This document shows positions 17,849 to 27,055 of a DNA stretch of 64,000 nt, piece after piece. The notes under the pieces are model-generated. The model saw nothing but the letters and a program-made list of their open reading frames with translations. It did no database searches and was not told the origin of the DNA. This DNA comes from Vespertiliibacter pulmonis (lineage in GTDB: Bacteria; Pseudomonadota; Gammaproteobacteria; Enterobacterales; Pasteurellaceae). A program made the translations under genes and the position numbers. The first letter of the stretch is position 1. Each line of letters begins with the position of its first letter. The stretch lies in NCBI RefSeq assembly GCF_013377275.1, contig NZ_CP016615.1, positions 1,250,830 through 1,314,829 on the forward strand, read 5' to 3'.

Positions 17849-18358
17849 TTATTCCGCTTTTGGTTCAGCGGTTTCTGTTTCATCAGTTTTTTTCTTATCA
17901 CCATATAAAAACTGACCGATTAAATCTTCAAGTACCATTGCGGAATTGGTATCTGCAATCGTATCACCATCTTTTAACATTGCAGTTTCGCCTTCAAGGG
18001 TAAAGCCGATATTTAATGCAATATATTGTTCTCCAAGTAAGCCTGCTGTTTTGATAGAAAGAGAACTACTATCTGGAATTTGGTTAAACTGTTCATTAAC
18101 CGCTAAGCTGACTTTAGGGCTATAAGTTTTTGGATCAAGCTCAATGTTTGAAACTCGTCCAATGACAACTCCGCCCACTTTAATTGGAGCACGAGTTTTT
18201 AGTCCGCCGATATTATCGAAAGTTGCGTAAAGAGTGTAAGTTTTTTCAGATGAAAACCCTTGTACATTGGCGACTCGCAAGCTAAGGAATGCTAATGCAC
18301 CTAAGCCTAATAATACAAATAATCCGACCCAAAATTCAAATTTAAGTGATTGACGCAT
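17849..18358 (-). CDS. mlaD: MlaD, MCE-domain lipid-binding subunit
   Basis: Inner-membrane anchored MCE protein whose hexamer forms a hydrophobic lipid channel above MlaE. 169 residues: a membrane anchor (about 8-27, FWVGLFVLLGLGALAFLSLR), then one MCE domain starting YTLYATFDNIGGLKTRAPIKV, with GGVVIGRVSNIELDP and KTAGLLGEQYIALNIG. The acidic C-terminal tail (DKKKTDETETAEPKAE) is of the usual kind. Confidence 0.94.
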   Translation of the reverse strand: MRQSLKFEFWVGLFVLLGLGALAFLSLRVANVQGFSSEKTYTLYATFDNIGGLKTRAPIKVGGVVIGRVSNIELDPKTYSPKVSLAVNEQFNQIPDSSSLSIKTAGLLGEQYIALNIGFTLEGETAMLKDGDTIADTNSAMVLEDLIGQFLYGDKKKTDETETAEPKAE

Positions 18359-18386
18359 AATTTTTCCTTACAAAATTAAAATGCTT

Positions 18387-18395
18387 ACAAGCGGT
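18387..18395 (+). repeat. uptake signal ACAAGCGGT (mlaD / mlaE gap)
   Basis: Exact 9-mer in the 73-base gap between mlaE and mlaD, followed by TTAGATT and, 16 bases on, TTTTTTGC. Confidence 0.85.
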
Positions 18396-18431
18396 TAGAT
18401 TGCGTTAATTTTTTGCTAACCGAATGGGTAG

Positions 18432-19208
18432 TTAGCCACCAAACATTATAGCGGTTAAAATAAAATCTAGACCAAGTACAACTAGTGAGGCATGTACAAC
18501 AGTGCGCGTTGTAGCTTGGCTAATTCCTTCAGAAGTTGGTATTGCATCATAGCCATTAAATAGGGATATCCAAACAACTGCTAAGGCAAAGACTAAACTT
18601 TTAATAAAGCCATTGGCTAAATCGCTAATTGTTACGGTATTTTGCATGACAGACCAAAAGCTCCCTGAATCTACACCTTTCCAATCTACACCGACTAGTG
18701 AGCCTCCCCAAATACCAATGGCAGTGAAAATAACCGCTAAAATAGGCATGGCAATAACACCAGCCCAAAAACGGGGAGCAATAACTCTTCTTAATGGATC
18801 GATTGCCATCATTTCAAGACTTGATAGCTGTTCGGTTGCTTTCATTAATCCGATTTCAGCAGTTAGTGCTGATCCTGCTCGTCCAGCAAAAAGAAGGGCT
18901 GTGACCACAGGACCTAGTTCCCGCAATAATGATAGGGATACAAGTTGTCCTAAACTGGTTTCTGCGGAAAAATCGACTAATACTACATAGCCTTGTAAGC
19001 CTAATACCATTCCGATAAATAGCCCAGATAGCATAATAATAAGTAGGGATTGTACACCTAGCACATAAAGCTGTTTAATTAAAAGAGGCGTGTGTTTACG
19101 AAATTCGGGTTTATCGACTAAAGCCCCCCATAACATAAATGTTGCTCGTCCAAATGTTTGAATAAATTGGATCGTTGAAGCCCCGATAGATGAGATAAAA
19201 TTCATCAC
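18432..19208 (-). CDS. mlaE: MlaE, permease of the Mla lipid transporter
   Basis: Multi-span inner-membrane permease, 258 residues, of the MlaE/Ttg2B family. Conserved blocks are [37 protein letters not shown] (the family signature, near residue 92) and [17 protein letters not shown]. About five hydrophobic spans. The start overlaps the mlaF stop by four bases, indicating coupling. Confidence 0.95.
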   Translation of the reverse strand: MMNFISSIGASTIQFIQTFGRATFMLWGALVDKPEFRKHTPLLIKQLYVLGVQSLLIIMLSGLFIGMVLGLQGYVVLVDFSAETSLGQLVSLSLLRELGPVVTALLFAGRAGSALTAEIGLMKATEQLSSLEMMAIDPLRRVIAPRFWAGVIAMPILAVIFTAIGIWGGSLVGVDWKGVDSGSFWSVMQNTVTISDLANGFIKSLVFALAVVWISLFNGYDAIPTSEGISQATTRTVVHASLVVLGLDFILTAIMFGG

Positions 19209-20005
19209 TGAAATAGCTCCTTAGTATAATCTTGTGCAGGATAGTGAAAACGCACTGGGCCATCAGCCTTACCAGATAAAAATTGAATAACTTGAGGATC
19301 TTGACTGGCAAGCAATTCTGTTGGCGTACCTTTAGCGATAATGCGTTTATCTGCCACAATATAGGCATAATCAGCAATACTTAGTACTTCATTTACATCG
19401 TGTGAAACAACAATAGAAGTTAGATTGAGCGCTTCATTAAGTTTTTTAATTAGAGAAACAATAACGCCCATACTGATTGGGTCTTGTCCTGTAAAGGGCT
19501 CATCATACATAATGAGATCAGGATCGAGTGCGATTGCTCGAGCAAGAGCGGCACGGCGAGCCATACCACCAGAAAGTTCTGATGGCATCAAATGAGCTGC
19601 TCCCCGTAATCCAACGGCTTCAAGCTTCATTAACACTAATTTACGAATAAGCTCTTCAGGTAAACGAGTATGCTCTCTAATAGGAAAAGCAACGTTATCG
19701 AAAGTGGATATGTCGGTAAACAATGCACCTGACTGAAATAGCATTCCCATTCGTTGTCGAATTTGGTATAGCGTTTTATTTGATGCAGTGCAAACGTTTT
19801 GATTATCAAATAAAATTTCGCCTGAATTTGGGAGAATTTGTCCACCGATTAGGCGTAATAGGGTTGTTTTACCAATCCCTGATGGACCCATAATCGCTGT
19901 AATTTTCCCTTCTTGCACTTGCAAATTTAGATTATCATAAATAACGCGTTCACCTCGTTTAAAGGTAAGATTTTTTACTTCAACCAAGTTTTTTATATGA
20001 CGCAT
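19205..20005 (-). CDS. mlaF: MlaF, ATPase of the Mla lipid transporter
   Basis: ABC ATPase that powers phospholipid transport to maintain outer-membrane asymmetry. 266 residues with Walker [10 protein letters not shown] near residue 40, signature [27 protein letters not shown] including Walker B, and the switch His in VVSHDV. The AEDE-like C-terminal tail binds MlaB. First gene of mlaFEDCB-ibaG-murA. Its upstream region holds an inverted repeat at 20053-20074. Confidence 0.95.
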   Translation of the reverse strand: MRHIKNLVEVKNLTFKRGERVIYDNLNLQVQEGKITAIMGPSGIGKTTLLRLIGGQILPNSGEILFDNQNVCTASNKTLYQIRQRMGMLFQSGALFTDISTFDNVAFPIREHTRLPEELIRKLVLMKLEAVGLRGAAHLMPSELSGGMARRAALARAIALDPDLIMYDEPFTGQDPISMGVIVSLIKKLNEALNLTSIVVSHDVNEVLSIADYAYIVADKRIIAKGTPTELLASQDPQVIQFLSGKADGPVRFHYPAQDYTKELFQ

Positions 20006-20052
20006 TTGGTTTTTCTCAATAAAAGGGGAGGCAAATGATCTATGAAGGAAGA

Positions 20053-20074
20053 ATTAAAGTCAATCGACTTTAAT
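20053..20074. promoter_or_regulatory. inverted repeat upstream of the mla operon
   Basis: ATTAAAGTC (20053-20061), spacer AATC, GACTTTAAT (20066-20074): perfect 9-bp dyad about 50 bases before the mlaF start. It has no T run, so it may be an operator or a 5' UTR hairpin. Nothing identifies a binding protein. Confidence 0.4.
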
Positions 20075-20152
20075 CAATTTGACAAAGTTCTAAAATTGGC
20101 AGAATACGTATGACAAATTCAATCAGATATTTGCAAAAATAAAGAAGAAATG

Positions 20153-20187
20153 ACCGCTTATTGAGCTTTATATAAACAACAAGCGGT
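20153..20187 (-). terminator. terminator-like USS pair after dolP
   Basis: ACCGCTT (20153-20159) and AAGCGGT (20181-20187) are opposed and followed on the minus strand by CATTTCTTCTTT. The stem is only about 7-8 bp. Confidence 0.5.
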
Positions 20188-20201
20188 GAGTTTAGTTATA
20201 A

Positions 20202-20792
20202 TTATTGAATGTAATGAATAACTTTAATAACTTTATTTACGCCATTTACTTTACTAGCTACGTTGGCAGCAGCGTTGGCTTGGCTATCAGATAAATTTCC
20301 CATTAAGAAAGCCTCCCCATTTTCAGTAATAACTTTGACATCAGTCGTTTTAACTTCGGCATTGATAAGGAGTTGAGATTTAATTTTGGTAGTAATCCAA
20401 CTATCTTTACCAACTTGGGCGACACCAATTTTCTCGCCAATACGGATTTCGTTATAAATATTTTTTACTCCCTCAACGCCAGCCGCAATACTTTGAGCAG
20501 TTCCTTTGGCAGCTTCATTTGGAACTTGTCCTACTAATAAAACTTGGCCGCTATAAGCGATCACATTGATACGTGCTTCTTCTTGTAATTGGGCATCTTT
20601 ATTTAGATGGTAGGCAACTTTTTCTTCTAGGGTTTCATCATCTAATTGACGACCAGCGGTGCGAGGATCTGTTGCCACTTTAGTTGCAACAGCGGCCGTG
20701 CCAACAACTGCCGTTGTGATACAACCTTGTAAACTAAATAATATGAATGAAAAAAGGCTTAGTAGTGTAAATTTTTTAATCAGATTTTGCAT
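20202..20792 (-). CDS. dolP: DolP (YraP), BON-domain outer-membrane lipoprotein
   Basis: Lipoprotein of 196 residues with lipobox LQGC (Cys24) and two BON domains (about 52-115 and 125-192). In E. coli DolP sits in the outer membrane, binds anionic phospholipids at the division site and supports envelope integrity and the BAM complex. The first BON domain begins DETLEEKVAYHLNKDAQL and the second DSWITTKIKSQLLINAEVK. Last gene of lpoA-yraN-diaA-dolP, the same order as E. coli yraMN-diaA-yraP. Confidence 0.93.
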   Translation of the reverse strand: MQNLIKKFTLLSLFSFILFSLQGCITTAVVGTAAVATKVATDPRTAGRQLDDETLEEKVAYHLNKDAQLQEEARINVIAYSGQVLLVGQVPNEAAKGTAQSIAAGVEGVKNIYNEIRIGEKIGVAQVGKDSWITTKIKSQLLINAEVKTTDVKVITENGEAFLMGNLSDSQANAAANVASKVNGVNKVIKVIHYIQ

Positions 20793-20822
20793 AGCAGCTC
20801 CTGTATGGTTTATACCAATAGT

Positions 20823-21413
20823 TCATAAGGTTGTTGGATTAAACAGCAGATTATCGATCAATTCGCAGAGTAGATTAACACAGAATTGGTGTCCTTCAAT
20901 AATTCGCATTTCGTTATTTGATGGAATAGAAATTTCGTAATCCCGATCGCTCAGTAAACCGTGAATATGATCGTTTAGATTACTGGCTAAAGCAATAATA
21001 GTTAAATCTTGAGTATTAGCAGCGTGAACCGCATTTAACACTGCAGTTTCATTCCCTGTAGGTAAAAAGGCAATAAGAATATCTTGGGGATTTGCAATGA
21101 TTTGGAGTTGTTTGCGGTACAGCTCACTTAGGTTCATTTCTTGCTCTAAATAGCTTGCAAACATACCTTCAAAATGTAACAGATGAGCAGCTAAACTTGG
21201 GCGAGCAAGATCGTATCGGTGTAGTAAATTACTAACGAGTAACTGCGCATTCCCGTAAGAACGCCCGTGTCCACATACGATAATTTTATTGCCATTGAGT
21301 AAGCATTCCACCATTTTATTGGCAATATTTTGTAATATAGAAGGTAGAAGATCAGCAGCTGCAATTTGGATCTGAATACTTTCTGAAAAACGATCTTGAA
21401 TTTTTTGTAACAT
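20823..21413 (-). CDS. diaA: DiaA, SIS-domain DnaA-associated protein
   Basis: Phosphosugar-isomerase-like SIS protein, 196 residues. In E. coli DiaA tetramers bind DnaA and promote timely initiation at oriC. ICGHGRSYGNAQLLVSNLLHR near residue 44 is the SIS loop region, and IIEGHQFCVNLLCELIDNLLF closes the protein. It is close to GmhA in sequence, but position between yraN and dolP and the length favour DiaA. Confidence 0.9.
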   Translation of the reverse strand: MLQKIQDRFSESIQIQIAAADLLPSILQNIANKMVECLLNGNKIIVCGHGRSYGNAQLLVSNLLHRYDLARPSLAAHLLHFEGMFASYLEQEMNLSELYRKQLQIIANPQDILIAFLPTGNETAVLNAVHAANTQDLTIIALASNLNDHIHGLLSDRDYEISIPSNNEMRIIEGHQFCVNLLCELIDNLLFNPTTL

Positions 21414-21414
21414 A

Positions 21415-21786
21415 TTAACCTAAAAAATTTTTAATCCATAAAGGAGGTGAATTACCTTCAAACACAACAACATCAAAACGACAGTCAGCGGTATCAAGAC
21501 TTTGATTTTGGCGAGTGAGCCACGCATTCGCCGCATTGAGCCATTTTTGTTGTTTAACTCGATTGATGCTCTCAAGGGCTGTGCCGTATTGTGCATTTTT
21601 ACGGTGACGAACTTCAATAAATACAAGTGTTTTACACTCTTGCATAATTAAATCGAGTTCGCCACATTTAAAGGCTTGATTTTGTGCTAAGAATTTGAGC
21701 CCTTGTTTTTCCAAAAAATATCGTGCTTTGTGCTCAAATATCGCCCCTTTGGCTCGTTGGTTAGTTTGCAGGAACGATAGAACCAT
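21415..21786 (-). CDS. yraN: YraN, UPF0102 nuclease-fold protein
   Basis: 123-residue UPF0102 protein with the PD-(D/E)XK-like core: GAIFEHKARYFLEKQGLK, then CGELDLIMQECKTLVFIEVRHR, where GELDLI and FIEVR hold the catalytic-type Asp, Glu and charged residues. Function in the cell is not well established; a role with the division or DNA-processing machinery has been proposed for relatives. It overlaps the end of lpoA by 26 bases and ends one base before diaA begins. Confidence 0.9.
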   Translation of the reverse strand: MVLSFLQTNQRAKGAIFEHKARYFLEKQGLKFLAQNQAFKCGELDLIMQECKTLVFIEVRHRKNAQYGTALESINRVKQQKWLNAANAWLTRQNQSLDTADCRFDVVVFEGNSPPLWIKNFLG

Positions 21787-23512
21787 TTTGATATTGTAAC
21801 CAAGTCATATCACGTTCAATGTTGCAATGTGTTCCTGCTTTAAGAATTCCCGTTAAACCCGATACTTTATAGCCTGGAATTTGGCGGATTTCATTAAATT
21901 TATTGGCAATGGACCAAGAGTCAGATCCCATTGCATATAAACGCATCATTGAAAAATCACTTTCAGCTAAATTTTCTGCTTTTTTATAAAGGTCTGAATT
22001 TGGATCAGAAAGCAGTGGAATTTCACTAAATTTGACACCTTCCATCGTTAAGCGGAAATCAGGACCATTATTTGGCGAATTACTGCGTGAAGATGTGTAA
22101 AGTGGAAATTTACCTGCAAGCGGTGAGTTATCTAAATTTTGTTTCATTTCAGAAAGTTGTTCTGCCGTGCCTAATAGATAAATTCCACTATTTGCAGGAA
22201 TTCCTGTATTTTTAAGAGATTCAATACTATCAGCAGGTTGATGATAGTAGCGAATATCGGTATCAAGGTTAGTAAGCTGACGCCAACGTTGTGCGAAAGC
22301 ATCAGATGAACGCTGACCAAAATCATCTTGCGGAGCAATGACTACCGCAGAAGTAATACCGTCTCGGTGAAGTTTTTCGGCAGCTGAACGAGCCTCTGCT
22401 TCAGGTGATAAGCCATAGTAGCAAACCTTACTTATTGCTTTTGCGTTTGGTGTAGCATTTAGTGTAAGGACATTGAGATCTCGAATACCAGGATTTTTTA
22501 TCATCTCTGCCACACGAGTTTTGAGCAATGGGCCGATAATGGTTTGAGCCCCTTGCTGTTTTGCTTGACCGACTAGTTCAGCAATACCTGTACTGTCAGT
22601 GTCATATACTTGCACGGCTGTTGTATCATCACCTTTAGCATCATCAAATCCCTTTTTGATAATATCGCCAAGAATTTTCGCTTCACCACTTAGAGGCAGT
22701 AGCAAGGCAACGGTGTTAAGTTGAGTTTGTTGGAAATTGGTAAGATTATGCAATTCTGTTGGCATAATTTGTGCTGCACTGTGGTTAGGATACCGCTGTT
22801 TCCAGTTTTCAATTGCTCTAGGTAATTCTGTTGGATTATTTATATTTTGGTTATAAGTCACAGCTAAAGCTAGCCAGCCATCTAAGCCAATTTCACCTGC
22901 ATTAGCGTTAGCTTTTTCTAACATTCCACGGTTAGCATTACGTAAAATTTCCCAAATTTTATCGTTATTCTCCTGACGGCTACGGTTATCACTTAAATAG
23001 CTATCCATTTGAGAACGAGCACGCACAATGGCTATTGTATCTTTCTGATTTTCTGCGAGTTGCACTTGGGTACGATAAACTCGTAATAGTTGTGAATGAC
23101 TTAATGGCTGATTAGTTAATTGTCGTAATAAACTGACCGCTTGTGAGTTATTATTTTGCATTGCAAACAGTTGTGCAGAAAGGAGTTGATACTCAATTTT
23201 TTGTGGATCATTAAGTTCTGTTAAATTGAGCTGAGCTATTGTATTTTCAGCCTCAACAATTTTATTTTCATCAATTAGTTTGCGAATGGCTAACAAGCGG
23301 TAGCTTTGTTGTGTTTCTTTGTTCGTTTGCTCTGCTTTGTTAATATAGAATTCAGAGCTTGAATATGCCTCATTTTTTAGGGATTCGGTAACATCATTTT
23401 TAAAAAAATTTGAGCCTGTACAAGCAGATAAAAATAGGGCTAAGGTACTTGGTATAAAGGCTTTTTGCATTTTTTTGCGAAAGGTTTGGGTTTGTACTAG
23501 AATAGACGACAT
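21761..23512 (-). CDS. lpoA: LpoA (YraM), outer-membrane activator of PBP1A
   Basis: Outer-membrane lipoprotein that reaches through the murein to activate PBP1A (mrcA, 3331). 583 residues. Signal peptide with lipobox LSAC, Cys31; the start at 23512 is chosen because GGAG lies seven bases upstream, whereas the internal Met15 has no SD. N-terminal TPR-like helical domain (about 40-250), then a periplasmic-binding-protein-like C-terminal domain starting near TVALLLPLSGEAKILGDIIKKGF. Essential in H. influenzae in published work on YraM. Confidence 0.94.
   Translation of the reverse strand: MSSILVQTQTFRKKMQKAFIPSTLALFLSACTGSNFFKNDVTESLKNEAYSSSEFYINKAEQTNKETQQSYRLLAIRKLIDENKIVEAENTIAQLNLTELNDPQKIEYQLLSAQLFAMQNNNSQAVSLLRQLTNQPLSHSQLLRVYRTQVQLAENQKDTIAIVRARSQMDSYLSDNRSRQENNDKIWEILRNANRGMLEKANANAGEIGLDGWLALAVTYNQNINNPTELPRAIENWKQRYPNHSAAQIMPTELHNLTNFQQTQLNTVALLLPLSGEAKILGDIIKKGFDDAKGDDTTAVQVYDTDSTGIAELVGQAKQQGAQTIIGPLLKTRVAEMIKNPGIRDLNVLTLNATPNAKAISKVCYYGLSPEAEARSAAEKLHRDGITSAVVIAPQDDFGQRSSDAFAQRWRQLTNLDTDIRYYHQPADSIESLKNTGIPANSGIYLLGTAEQLSEMKQNLDNSPLAGKFPLYTSSRSNSPNNGPDFRLTMEGVKFSEIPLLSDPNSDLYKKAENLAESDFSMMRLYAMGSDSWSIANKFNEIRQIPGYKVSGLTGILKAGTHCNIERDMTWLQYQNGSIVPAN
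23136..23144 (-). repeat. uptake signal within lpoA (1)
   Basis: ACCGCTTGT on the plus strand inside the TPR-like region of lpoA. Confidence 0.85.
23293..23301 (+). repeat. uptake signal within lpoA (2)
   Basis: Second exact copy in lpoA, opposite orientation, 149 bases from the first. Confidence 0.85.
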
Positions 23513-23604
23513 TTTATTGCTCCAACAGTGAGTAATTTGATATGAGGCTTTGAATAAGCCACCAAATAATTGTAAATCTTACTTATCAAATAAGCGAAAA
23601 TCAA

Positions 23605-24462
23605 ATGAAAAACGGATCTCAAGGCAATCAAACAGGTATTTTATATATTGTAGCGACTCCCATTGGTAATTTACAAGATATTACACAACGTGCCTTGAAT
23701 ACCTTTGAAATGGTTGATTTAATTGCTGCGGAAGATACGCGCCATAGTGGAATTTTGTTAAGCCATTATGGCATTAAAAAACCATTTTTTGCATTACATG
23801 ATCATAATGAACAGCAAAAAGCGAATATTTTAGTTGAGAAGTTATTGCATGGGCAGCATATTGCCTTGATCTCTGATGCAGGAACGCCATTGATAAGTGA
23901 TCCGGGGTTTCATCTAGTGCGTGATTGCCGTCAAGCAGGTATTCAAATAGTTCCTATACCTGGGGCTTGCGCAGCAATTACCGCGTTATGTAGTTCAGGT
24001 ATTGCTTCGAATCGTTTTTGTTTTGAAGGTTTTTTGCCAGCAAAAAGTAAAGGTCGGTGCGATAAATTAGCCGAGCTGGTTGATGAACCCCGAACTTTAA
24101 TCTTTTATGAATCTACGCACCGTATTTTGGATACATTAGCAGATATTCAGTCCGTATTTGGAGCAGATCGTTATGTTGTAATGGCTCGTGAATTAACGAA
24201 AACGTGGGAAACGATTGTTGGAGCGAATATTGCAGAATTGTTAGAGTGGGTGAAGCAAGATAGCCATCGAATTAAAGGTGAAATTGTACTGATTATTGAA
24301 GGAAAGCCTATTCAGCTAGAAAATGAGATCTCCGCACAAGCGGTTAAATTATTGCAATTATTAGTCAATGATCTTCCGTTAAAGAAAGCAGCTGGAATTG
24401 TTGCTGAAATGTTTGGGTATAAGAAGAATGCCTTGTATCAATATGGTTTAGACCATTTTTAA
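23605..24462 (+). CDS. rsmI: 16S rRNA 2'-O-ribose C1402 methyltransferase
   Basis: RsmI methylates the ribose of C1402 in the 16S rRNA P-site. 285 residues of the tetrapyrrole-methylase fold: [15 protein letters not shown] near residue 13, [16 protein letters not shown] near 43, [13 protein letters not shown] near 90 (SAM site) and the C-terminal [22 protein letters not shown]. Divergent from lpoA with 92 bases between, the same arrangement as E. coli rsmI / lpoA. Confidence 0.95.
   Translation: MKNGSQGNQTGILYIVATPIGNLQDITQRALNTFEMVDLIAAEDTRHSGILLSHYGIKKPFFALHDHNEQQKANILVEKLLHGQHIALISDAGTPLISDPGFHLVRDCRQAGIQIVPIPGACAAITALCSSGIASNRFCFEGFLPAKSKGRCDKLAELVDEPRTLIFYESTHRILDTLADIQSVFGADRYVVMARELTKTWETIVGANIAELLEWVKQDSHRIKGEIVLIIEGKPIQLENEISAQAVKLLQLLVNDLPLKKAAGIVAEMFGYKKNALYQYGLDHF
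24336..24344 (+). repeat. uptake signal within rsmI
   Basis: Exact copy in the 3' third of rsmI. Confidence 0.85.
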
Positions 24463-24488
24463 TTATTTTATATTTTAGGAGAGTATGT

Positions 24489-26291
24489 ATGGCAGCCGAA
24501 GGTGCACATCAGCTAGTGAGTGTCGTAACCCTGCTTGGGGCGGCAGTGATTGCTGTGCCATTATTTAAGAAGTTAGGTTTAGGCTCAATTTTGGGCTATC
24601 TTGCAGCAGGATTAGCGATTGGTCCATTTGGGTTTGGTTTTTTTGATGATGCTGAAAGTATCATACACCTTGCTGAACTCGGTGTGGTGATGTTCTTATT
24701 TATTATTGGTTTGGAAATGAAGCCCTCGCATATTTGGGGATTACGAAATTATATTTTTGGCTTAGGTTCATTACAAATATTTACGGCAATTATTGGTTTA
24801 ACGGCAGTAGCACTTCTTTATGGGTTTTCTTTAGAGATTTCTTTCGTATCAGCTGCTGGATTTGTATTAACTTCAACAGCTATTGTAATGAGAGAACTTA
24901 GTGAACGTGGTGATATTGCATCTCCAAGTGGTCAGAAAATAGTTTCTATTTTGTTGTTTGAAGATCTTTTAATCGTACCATTATTAGCCTTTGTTACGTT
25001 TCTTTCTCCTAATTACTCTGGCGATGGTTCATTGTGGAAAAGTATTGGTATTGCAGGTGTTTCTATTGCAGCATTGGTTGTTGCAGGGATTTGGTTATTA
25101 AACCCATTATTTAAAATTTTAGCAAAAACTAAAACTCGAGAAGTTATGACTGCTGCTGCTTTGTTAGTGGTATTAGGCTCGGCATTACTTATGGAAATGG
25201 GTGGACTATCGATGGCAATGGGGGCATTTGTTGCGGGTGTATTATTATCCGAATCAAGTTTCCGTCATCAATTAGAAGCAGATATTGAACCATTCCGTGG
25301 GTTATTACTTGGATTATTCTTTGTTGGCGTGGGAATGTCGCTAAACCTTTCTGTGGTTTTTGAAAATTTAGGGCTGATTGTTTCGGGCGTAATTGCCTTT
25401 ATGTTTGTTAAGGGGCTATGTATCTATCTTATTGCCCGTATAACTAAAAAAAGCAATGCGAAAGCGCTAGATCGTGCAATTTTAATGGCACAAGGTGGAG
25501 AGTTTGCTTTCGTATTATATGCAGCAGCAGCGGCTCAAAATGTTATTGATAAGCAGATTCAAGCGAATATGACAGCCATTGTAGTGCTTTCTATGGTTTT
25601 AACCCCATTGCTAATTATTTTATATAAACGTGTAATTGTACCACGTTTAGATCCTGCTGAAATGGAGCCAGAAGCTGATCATATTGATACACAGCATCCA
25701 ACAATTATTATTGGACTTGGACGCTATGGGCAAATTGTAAATCATCTTTTAATGATGACGGGCTATCACCCAACCGTAATTGATAAAGATGCGACATTAA
25801 TTGCAGGAATGAAAAAACGAGGCATTAAGAGTTATTATGGTGATGCGAGTCGCCCAGAATTATTGCACGCGGCAGGTATTGAAACAGCAGAATTATTAGT
25901 TGTAGCGATCGATGATAAAGCACAAGCAACACATATTGTAGAAACAGCTAGAAAAATGAACCCAACTATTAAAATTATTTCTCGGGCTTATGACCGTTTA
26001 CATGTATTTGATTTATTCAAAGCTGGGGCGGATATTCAGGTACGTGAAACTTTTGATTCGGCATTGCGTACAGGCAAAAAAGTATTACTTGAAATGGGAA
26101 TGGATAAAGAAACAGTTGATGAGATTGGTGAGGTCTATTTTTATCGGGATCGCCATAGTGTTAAATTGATGGCGGAAGTTTATGACCCTGCTATTGGTCG
26201 ATTTAATAATAATGAAATGTTGAAATTAGCGTTAGAAAACGATCAAGAAACAATGCTAGAGATTCAAAAAATTATCCATAAAGATGATTAA
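24489..26291 (+). CDS. Kef-type K+/H+ antiporter with TrkA-N domain
   Basis: Monovalent cation:proton antiporter-2 family protein of 600 residues, close in layout to KefB/KefC: about 12-13 spans in the first 390 residues, with HLAELGVVMFLFIIGLEMKP near 60 and LLFEDLLIVPLLA near 155, then a RCK/TrkA-N domain starting IIIGLGRYGQIVNHLL near 406 with the Rossmann GxGxxG. In E. coli such proteins are gated by glutathione adducts and release K+ to acidify the cytosol under electrophile stress. No KefF or KefG partner lies next to it, so I leave the symbol open. Confidence 0.88.
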   Translation: MAAEGAHQLVSVVTLLGAAVIAVPLFKKLGLGSILGYLAAGLAIGPFGFGFFDDAESIIHLAELGVVMFLFIIGLEMKPSHIWGLRNYIFGLGSLQIFTAIIGLTAVALLYGFSLEISFVSAAGFVLTSTAIVMRELSERGDIASPSGQKIVSILLFEDLLIVPLLAFVTFLSPNYSGDGSLWKSIGIAGVSIAALVVAGIWLLNPLFKILAKTKTREVMTAAALLVVLGSALLMEMGGLSMAMGAFVAGVLLSESSFRHQLEADIEPFRGLLLGLFFVGVGMSLNLSVVFENLGLIVSGVIAFMFVKGLCIYLIARITKKSNAKALDRAILMAQGGEFAFVLYAAAAAQNVIDKQIQANMTAIVVLSMVLTPLLIILYKRVIVPRLDPAEMEPEADHIDTQHPTIIIGLGRYGQIVNHLLMMTGYHPTVIDKDATLIAGMKKRGIKSYYGDASRPELLHAAGIETAELLVVAIDDKAQATHIVETARKMNPTIKIISRAYDRLHVFDLFKAGADIQVRETFDSALRTGKKVLLEMGMDKETVDEIGEVYFYRDRHSVKLMAEVYDPAIGRFNNNEMLKLALENDQETMLEIQKIIHKDD

Positions 26292-26310
26292 GTTATTCAA
26301 TAATAAGATA

Positions 26311-26340
26311 AAAAGAGAGGAGGTGTGTCCTTTCTTTTTT
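26311..26340 (+). terminator. terminator after the Kef-type antiporter
   Basis: AAAAGAGAGG (26311-26320) pairs with CCTTTCTTTT (26329-26338), one G-U pair, followed by more T. Confidence 0.6.
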
Positions 26341-26507
26341 ATTATACAAAAGAGAATAACTCTCATTTGATAGTTAATGCAAATCAATATTATTTATTTA
26401 ATAGTCTGCACCTATCAAAAGAATAAATTTTATCCATTTTACAGATGGTAGATTTTTCCCTATACTGAGAAAAAATTAAGTTAATCTTTATATAGGAGAA
26501 AATTAAG

Positions 26508-26993
26508 ATGACTAACTCAATTGGTTTAAATTCAGTATCATCAGAGCAATTAGCAAAAGAACTTAATAAATTATTAGCAAGCTACCAAGTTTTTTATACT
26601 AACGTGCGTGGTTATCATTGGAATATTCGTGGTGTAAGCTTTTTTGAATTGCATGCTAAATTTGAAGAAACTTATGACGATTTAATTGTAAAAGTAGATG
26701 AAATTGCAGAGCGTATTCTAACTTTAGGACATGTTCCTGCAAATGGTTTTAGCCAATATTTAGAAGATTCTTTAATTAAAGAAGATATTGGTGTTAGCTC
26801 AGCACAAAGCTGTTTAAATGGAACGGTTGATGGTTTTAAAGTATTATTAAAACAACAACGTGAAATTTTAGCTTTAGCTGGTAGTGCAGAAGATGAAGGT
26901 ACTGCATCACAAATGAGTGATTATATTAAAGAGCAAGAAAAATTAGTATGGATGTTCACTGCAGCAGCAACTTGTGGTGTGTGCCAACAATAA
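26508..26993 (+). CDS. dps: Dps, DNA-binding ferritin-like protein
   Basis: Dodecameric miniferritin that oxidises and stores iron and protects DNA under starvation or peroxide stress. 161 residues with the Dps ferroxidase signature YHWNIRGVSFFELHAKFEETYDDL near residue 39, where His and the later Asp and Glu form the inter-subunit iron site. The N-terminus lacks the Lys-rich tail of E. coli Dps, so DNA binding may be weaker. The C-terminus ends in CGVCQQ. SD taggag before ATG 26508. Confidence 0.94.
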   Translation: MTNSIGLNSVSSEQLAKELNKLLASYQVFYTNVRGYHWNIRGVSFFELHAKFEETYDDLIVKVDEIAERILTLGHVPANGFSQYLEDSLIKEDIGVSSAQSCLNGTVDGFKVLLKQQREILALAGSAEDEGTASQMSDYIKEQEKLVWMFTAAATCGVCQQ

Positions 26994-27016
26994 TTTAATT
27001 ATCTAACTATCAATAT

Positions 27017-27049
27017 AAAAAGGACGTAAATTAGTTTACGTCCTTTTTT
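27017..27049. terminator. bidirectional terminator between dps and parE
   Basis: Perfect 14-bp stem: AAAAAGGACGTAAA (27017-27030), loop TTAG, TTTACGTCCTTTTT (27035-27048), with A and T tracts suited to both convergent genes. Confidence 0.92.
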
Positions 27050-27055
27050 AATAAG

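Noticed and set aside
26341-26400. Possible Fur-like or OxyR-like site upstream of dps (gagaataactctc, then aatgcaaatcaatattatt)
   Set aside because: AT-rich matches are poor to either consensus and no clear dyad of the right spacing was found.
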